45,987 bases of DNA from Methylotetracoccus oryzae (GTDB taxonomy: Bacteria; Pseudomonadota; Gammaproteobacteria; Methylococcales; Methylococcaceae), in the NCBI RefSeq assembly GCF_006175985.1, contig NZ_SRSH01000030.1, positions 1 to 45,987 on the forward strand, in the 5' to 3' direction. The notes under the pieces are model-generated. The model made no database searches. It was not told where the DNA came from and saw only the letters and a list, made by a program, of their open reading frames with translations. The translations under genes were made by a program, and so were the position numbers. This document shows, piece after piece, positions 41,945 to 45,987 of this stretch. Position 1 is the first letter of the stretch; every line of letters begins with the position of its first letter.

Positions 41945-43153
41945 TTACCAGCTTACTGGCAGGGTCTCCAGCCCCCGGATCGTCAGCGTCGGCTTCCAGC
42001 GCAGGCCGTCCGGATTCTCCGGACGCAAGCCCGGCAATCCAAGCAAGATCGTCGCCAATCCGCATTCCAGCTCGATGCGCGCGAGCCGGGCACCGAGACA
42101 GTAGTGGATGCCTCCGCCAAAAGCCAGTGCCTTCGGCTCGGACGACGGCCGATCGAGCCGGAAGCGATCGGGCTCGGCATAGACCGACGCGTCGCGGTTC
42201 GCCGCCCCGAGGTTCACATAAATTAGTCCGCCCGCCGGCACGGCGATTCCCTCGACCGACAGGTCCCGGAACGCCGTACGCGCCGCGATGTGGACCGACG
42301 GCTCGTAGCGCAGGCTCTCGTCGACGGCCGCGCCAATCAGTTCCGGATCAGCCCGGACCGGCGCCAGCTCGGCCGGATGGCGAAACAGACTCCACAAGGC
42401 ATTGCCGAGCATGTTGGCCGTGGTCTCATGCCCGGCCAGGAACAGCAGGGTAATGTTCGCGATGATCTCGTCTTCGCTGAGACGATCGGTCCCCTCCTCG
42501 GCCCGCAGCAACAGCGAGATCAGATCGGCTCCCGGCGCCCGCCGCCGCGCCGCAAGCAGATGACGGAAATAGTCCTCGAACAGCTCGGCGGCGCGGTTCG
42601 CCGCGGCGAGTTCCTCGGGGTTCAAGGGCGTGATCTCCAGCACCTTGACCAGCGCCCGCGTCTCCCGCTCGAACAGCGGACGATCCGCCTGGCTGAGATT
42701 CATCAGCGCACAGATCACGGCGATCGGGAACGGGTAGTTGAAGGCGCTGACGAGGTCGGCCGTCCCCCGTCCCTTCAGTTTGGCCAGCAAGCGCTCCGCC
42801 TCGGTCATCGCCAGACGCCGCAGTTCCGCGGCTTGCTTGACGCCGAAGGCCTTGCTCAGAAGCGTCCGCAACCGGGTATGCTCGGGCGGGTTCATCAGCA
42901 GCAGGAAGCGCCCGACCATGCGGAACGCCGGCTCGTCCATGATGTGCGGCCCATAACGACGTACCGCACTGGCGGCGAAATCGCGGCCGAGCCCTGGATT
43001 GCGCAGGACGGTATCGGCGACCCCATGGCGCGTGACCAGCCAGACCCCTGGCGCCATCGGCAACAGCGGCCCCATATCCCGCAGCCGCGCATAGGTCGGA
43101 TATGGATCGGCGAGGAAGTCGGGGTTGGCGAGATCGATGGGTTGGAAGCTCAT
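41945..43153 (-). CDS. Cytochrome P450
   Basis: A 402-aa soluble bacterial P450 of normal length. I-helix AGHETT at 240-245 (oxygen activation), ExxR as ESLR at 279-282, and the haem-binding FGGGIHYCLG at 345-354 with the thiolate ligand Cys352. No membrane anchor, so it needs separate ferredoxin and reductase partners, none of which is encoded here. Substrate cannot be told from sequence; the family includes hydroxylases of terpenoids, fatty acids and polyketides. It lies on the minus strand upstream of the sigma-54 activator with a 335-nt gap and does not look co-transcribed with it. Confidence 0.95.
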   Translation of the reverse strand: MSFQPIDLANPDFLADPYPTYARLRDMGPLLPMAPGVWLVTRHGVADTVLRNPGLGRDFAASAVRRYGPHIMDEPAFRMVGRFLLLMNPPEHTRLRTLLSKAFGVKQAAELRRLAMTEAERLLAKLKGRGTADLVSAFNYPFPIAVICALMNLSQADRPLFERETRALVKVLEITPLNPEELAAANRAAELFEDYFRHLLAARRRAPGADLISLLLRAEEGTDRLSEDEIIANITLLFLAGHETTANMLGNALWSLFRHPAELAPVRADPELIGAAVDESLRYEPSVHIAARTAFRDLSVEGIAVPAGGLIYVNLGAANRDASVYAEPDRFRLDRPSSEPKALAFGGGIHYCLGARLARIELECGLATILLGLPGLRPENPDGLRWKPTLTIRGLETLPVSW

Positions 43154-43216
43154 ATTTGGTCATTGCACCGTTTTGCGGAAGTCTTGTTTCCTGCTGCTGC
43201 GCGGCTTCTTCCACCA

Positions 43217-43242
43217 CAGGGGCAATTCATGAATTGCCCCTG
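43217..43242. repeat. Perfect 26-bp palindrome, REP/MITE-like
   Basis: CAGGGGCAATTCATGAATTG continues to CCCCTG as a perfect palindrome centred on the ATGCAT-like core TCATGA. The GGGGCAATTCATGAATTGCC type of palindrome is common as a dispersed short repeat in proteobacterial and cyanobacterial genomes. It lies 64 nt upstream of the P450 start and could affect its expression. Confidence 0.7.
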
Positions 43243-43374
43243 AACGCCTCCATGATAAGGTCTTTGTTCGAAGGCAATCGAACCAAGTCTTCGCATCCGT
43301 CATTTCCAGAACCTTCGGCTGGTCATTCGCACAACCTTTAGCGTTTTGTTTCCGCAACCATCGAGATCAGCGTT

Positions 43375-43388
43375 CCCGCCGAAGCGGG
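43375..43388. repeat. Short CCCGC-CGAA-GCGGG hairpin repeat
   Basis: TTCCCGCCGAAGCGGGCATCCAG resembles the short dispersed repeats built on TTCCCGC-loop-GCGGGAATCCAG. The stem is 5 bp with a CGAA loop. Confidence 0.4.
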
Positions 43389-43677
43389 CATCCAGGCCTC
43401 GGGTCAAATCCCTCGGACCTCTGTATCGAGCTTGAGCGCAAACCTTACTGCTCGTAAACACAGTAACGCCATCCCAGTGCGTATCGGAAATCGGGATGGT
43501 GGGTGAATAAGGCCACGATGGCGGGACGTTTTTGCAAGCGACAAAGCGCTGCGAAGACGAGGAGCGCTTCCCGCGCCCCCCGCCTCCGGTAAAGGGCGCG
43601 GCGCCCAAACCGGTCATGTGCGGCTCACCCGCGAAAGGGTTCCGGAAGCGGAGGTAGTGTGCTCCGGTTATCTGACC

Positions 43678-45228
43678 TCAACGGGATACCACTGGGAACG
43701 GGAGCGCCGTTTGCAGGGCTGTCCCGCCGGACAGAGTGACCACGATATGGCCGGTCGCGCTACCGGCGGGGACGGTCACCGTGAGGAAGGTGCTGGCTGA
43801 TGCCTGAATGCTTGACGGATCCGCGTGCACCGACCCGAAGGCTACGTCGGTGACCAGTGACTTGCCGGTGGCGTCGGTAAATCCTTGCCCGAGCAACCCG
43901 ATCGTTTGGCCCACGCTACCGGCCTGCGGCACCGCGAAGACCGTCGCTTGTGGAGCCGGTGAAGTCGGCGTCAGTTTGTAGATGACGCCGTAGCCCGACG
44001 ACGGTTGCGTGGCGGTCGCCGTATTGCCACCATGCACGGTCGTGCCGAACAGGTTCCCATTGGTGTGCAGCAGGAGTGTCGATTCCGGCGTCGCACCTTC
44101 GGCTGGCTTACCGAAACCAAGTAAATATTCGATGTTGGCATATGGAAAGTCATTCGAGAGATGAAACAAGTAGAGCGAACCTGCGTGAGCGGCTTGTTGA
44201 CTACCGGCACCCACAAAGCCTTCTAACGCTGGGACTAATGTCAAACCAGCCGTTGGGTTCATGGTCGTCAGGTCGTCGAAGACTCGTATCTGGACCGATA
44301 CCGGCGGCGTGAGCTTGACATAGAAGGCAGAGCCGTAATCAAACCCGGGACCCCCACTAGCATAGTAGCCGTACGTGGTGCCCCAGAATGCCCCTTGATA
44401 ATCTCGGGTCAGCGGACCGTTAGGCTTCGCGCTTTCGTTGCGGGGATTCATGTGATCAAACTGAAAGGTGTGCAAAACCGTCAGTCCGATCTTCGGGTCA
44501 AAGCTGAAAAAGGTGCCGTACGGGTTCGGTCCTTCAGTCGTTGGCCCGCCGAAGGTCGCCGTGCCGTACAACTTGCCGTCCAGGCCGATCGCTAGCGGTC
44601 CCATCGGATTGGTCCCATCGGTAGGCTGGAAGTTGTGCAATACCTTGAAGCTGCCACCCTTGGGTCCTATCTGATACAAGGTACCGTCGTTACTCGAGCC
44701 ACCCGACGACATTACCCCGTAAAATAGGCCATTGGCTCCTTGGATGGGAGGGCTCTCCGGCTTCGCGCCCTCAGCCGGTGACAGCAACCGCAACGTGTGC
44801 GGCTTGCCGGTCGACGACAGCTTGAAGATTGCTGCCTGACCCTTCCCTGTGCCCTGACTGGTTCCATACAACAAACCGTCGGCGCCTAAGGTCAGGCCCC
44901 CCTGGGGATGGCAGAGCTTCGGCGGAAAGTCGTAAATCTTCTTGAAAACGGTTCGATTCGGGCTTAGCCGGAAGGCTGTCCCGCAGCCATGTTGGCCGCC
45001 GTCTGGAGTGGTTCCATACACATTGCCATTGCGTCCCTGGGCCAGCAGCCCCGTCGCGCTGGGGTAGGCGCCATCGGTTTGCGAGAAACTGTGGGCAACG
45101 GAATAGACGATAGGCGGCGGATCAGCGGTTACTGGCGGAGCCCAACATACGGTACCGGATAGAACCATGCCGGCCGTTATGGCATGACGCAGCGAATTTG
45201 CTGTCGGGATCATTGTGAAAGCGTCCAT
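43678..45228 (-). CDS. Exported repeat protein, TIGR03803-like propeller with C-terminal IPT/TIG-like domain
   Basis: A 516-aa protein from ATG 45228 after CAGGAGA; a longer frame to 45447 is Arg/Pro-rich and unlikely. Residues about 10-35 are a signal-peptide-like stretch (LRHAITAGMVLSGTVCWAPP) before TADPPP. Residues about 40-410 are repeats of about 45-50 aa with the pattern GLLYGTxxxGG, GTxFxLxPxG and LHNFQPTDGTNPMGPL, as in the TIGR03803 (Gloeo/Verruco) family, likely a beta-propeller. Residues about 430-516 resemble an IPT/TIG domain (GSVGQTIGLLGQGF, then FGSVHADPSSIQASA). Probably surface or secreted; ligand unknown. Not part of the eCIS locus. Confidence 0.8.
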   Translation of the reverse strand: MDAFTMIPTANSLRHAITAGMVLSGTVCWAPPVTADPPPIVYSVAHSFSQTDGAYPSATGLLAQGRNGNVYGTTPDGGQHGCGTAFRLSPNRTVFKKIYDFPPKLCHPQGGLTLGADGLLYGTSQGTGKGQAAIFKLSSTGKPHTLRLLSPAEGAKPESPPIQGANGLFYGVMSSGGSSNDGTLYQIGPKGGSFKVLHNFQPTDGTNPMGPLAIGLDGKLYGTATFGGPTTEGPNPYGTFFSFDPKIGLTVLHTFQFDHMNPRNESAKPNGPLTRDYQGAFWGTTYGYYASGGPGFDYGSAFYVKLTPPVSVQIRVFDDLTTMNPTAGLTLVPALEGFVGAGSQQAAHAGSLYLFHLSNDFPYANIEYLLGFGKPAEGATPESTLLLHTNGNLFGTTVHGGNTATATQPSSGYGVIYKLTPTSPAPQATVFAVPQAGSVGQTIGLLGQGFTDATGKSLVTDVAFGSVHADPSSIQASASTFLTVTVPAGSATGHIVVTLSGGTALQTALPFPVVSR

Positions 45229-45863
45229 CGTGATCTCCTGACGGGTAAGGTTATTTGAAGGGCATCCGACGCCCCCGAAATCCTGGGGCAGGCCATCGTG
45301 ACGGTCATTCTCGTCATCGATTCTGCGCTCCTCGAGTGGCCTGGCCGGCCCATTCGTCCCCGGCAACGGGTCGTCGCTCGTCGGTGAAGGCGTCCCTAGG
45401 CGGGGCCTTCTCACGAGGGGTTTCGCCGCCCCTTGGCCGTCGACCAACGAACGAGACGCTGATGATCAGGCCGAGCACAAGGCTCTTGAATGCCTTTCAC
45501 TCGTCTGGTTGGGCTCAATCCATGCAACGGGTCCGCGGAGCCCCGGCAGGTAAACTTGTGAAGAAAGTTAGCAGAAGATCTTGTGCTCGGGCGACAAAAG
45601 CTGCTAACCCGGACCAGCCAAAAATCGAGGGTTGCGGTCGGGACGGGAGTTACGCCCTGCCCCCAGTCAGATCCGTGCGAGCAGCACTACCGCACATGGT
45701 TCCTAACCCCCCGCCCCACCCCTTCTGATACCAGGTCTTGGTTTAAATAATAAACCCGACTTGTAGATCGGCCTTCACCCCGAATATCCCCATCTCTCGC
45801 GACCATCGCGCGAATACATCCCACCTAGTTATACGTCTCGCAAGCTTGCGAAGGTAGCGGGTA
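45229..45863. other. Intergenic region with inverted repeats, no convincing gene
   Basis: Between the repeat-protein start and the insertion sequence. It contains CCGAGCACAAG (45471-45481) and its exact inverse CTTGTGCTCGG (45580-45590), and GTTAGCAG/CTGCTAAC arms around 45568-45609. The frame 45255-45728 looks like a composition artefact. The region may be scar DNA left by mobile elements. Confidence 0.4.
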
Positions 45864-45987
45864 TGTCCCCCGGCGTCAGAATAGTTGTCGCCTCTAATGT
45901 TCCGAGTGAAAGGAGATTAGAGGATCATGAGCATGATGAAAGCAACGTATTCCGAGGGCTTCAAAGAGCAGGCGCTGAAGAAGGTCT
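45864..45987 (+). mobile_element. Left end of an insertion sequence (truncated by window)
   Basis: TGTCCCCCGGCGTCAGAATAG at 45864-45884 begins a stretch that looks like an IS terminal inverted repeat, followed 63 nt after its start by a transposase start codon. The right end lies beyond the window, so the family and the terminal repeat cannot be confirmed. Confidence 0.45.
45927..45987 (+). CDS. IS transposase, N-terminus only (IS3-type OrfA / HTH-like)
   Basis: ATG 45927 preceded by GAGG; 20 residues are visible (MSMMKATYSEGFKEQALKKV), matching the start of helix-turn-helix OrfA transposases (TYSExFKEQAL-KV). The reading frame is open to the window edge. Confidence 0.65.
   Translation, partial: MSMMKATYSEGFKEQALKKV

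Larger units (their letters stand above)
43154..43677. other. Intergenic region between P450 and the repeat-protein gene
   Basis: 524 nt without a convincing gene. It holds the 26-bp palindrome at 43217-43242, a CCCGC-CGAA-GCGGG hairpin at 43375-43388, and CCATCCC/GGGATGG arms at 43469-43475 and 43493-43499. GC content is lower and uneven, as in a patch of small repeat insertions. Confidence 0.5.

Noticed and set aside
43540..43660. Group II intron or reverse-transcriptase remnant (also 45620-45720)
   Set aside because: A few short stretches recall sequences often found near group II intron ends, but no domain V hairpin or maturase codons can be recognised.
45255..45728. 157-aa plus-strand frame
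   Set aside because: Overlaps the 5' region of the repeat-protein gene, Arg/Pro/Ser-rich, no ribosome-binding site or recognisable domain.

Overview
The window is a high-GC (about two-thirds G+C by eye) bacterial segment. Most reading frames look proteobacterial, plausibly a gammaproteobacterium, but nothing here fixes the species. Most of it (about 4.9-40.6 kb) is one co-directional locus for an extracellular-type contractile injection system (eCIS), a phage-tail-like device of the Afp/PVC/MAC family.

Left flank (1-4.4 kb, minus strand): a type I restriction-modification block with hsdM, hsdS, an unrecognised 277-aa gene 5 nt behind hsdS, and the first codons of another gene. hsdR is not in the window. 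A small winged-helix-like gene (4160-4408) is divergent from the eCIS locus.

eCIS locus (4939-40576, plus strand): about 24 genes with gaps of 118 nt or less, many joined by TGATG or ATGA overlaps. In order: DUF4255 cap/terminator-like protein, a beta-rich unknown, sheath, tube, second sheath, second tube, CIS-tube adaptor with a glycine-rich tail in place of the usual LysM, a 57-aa protein, gpD-like hub, gpV-like spike, a protein with a C-terminal membrane segment, gp25, baseplate J, a gpI-type tail protein ending in half a PKD domain, two small PKD-like proteins, three related large baseplate/fibre proteins, a 574-aa eCIS-associated protein, an Afp15-like AAA+ ATPase, a 1962-aa toxin-like giant protein, a TPR-like protein, and a DUF4157 protein that also carries a glucosaminidase-like domain. 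The first group builds the contractile tail and baseplate, the AAA+ protein probably remodels or assembles it, and the last genes are the best payload candidates.

Regulation: a good -24/-12 (sigma-54) promoter match lies at 4861-4876, just ahead of the first eCIS gene. A sigma-54 enhancer-binding activator without a sensor domain is encoded convergently at the far end (40620-41609). This suggests a dedicated sigma-54 switch, which is inference.

Right flank (41.9-46 kb): a cytochrome P450, an intergenic stretch with a perfect 26-bp palindrome of REP/MITE type, an exported TIGR03803-like repeat protein, a remnant-like region with inverted repeats, and the left end of an insertion sequence with a truncated transposase.
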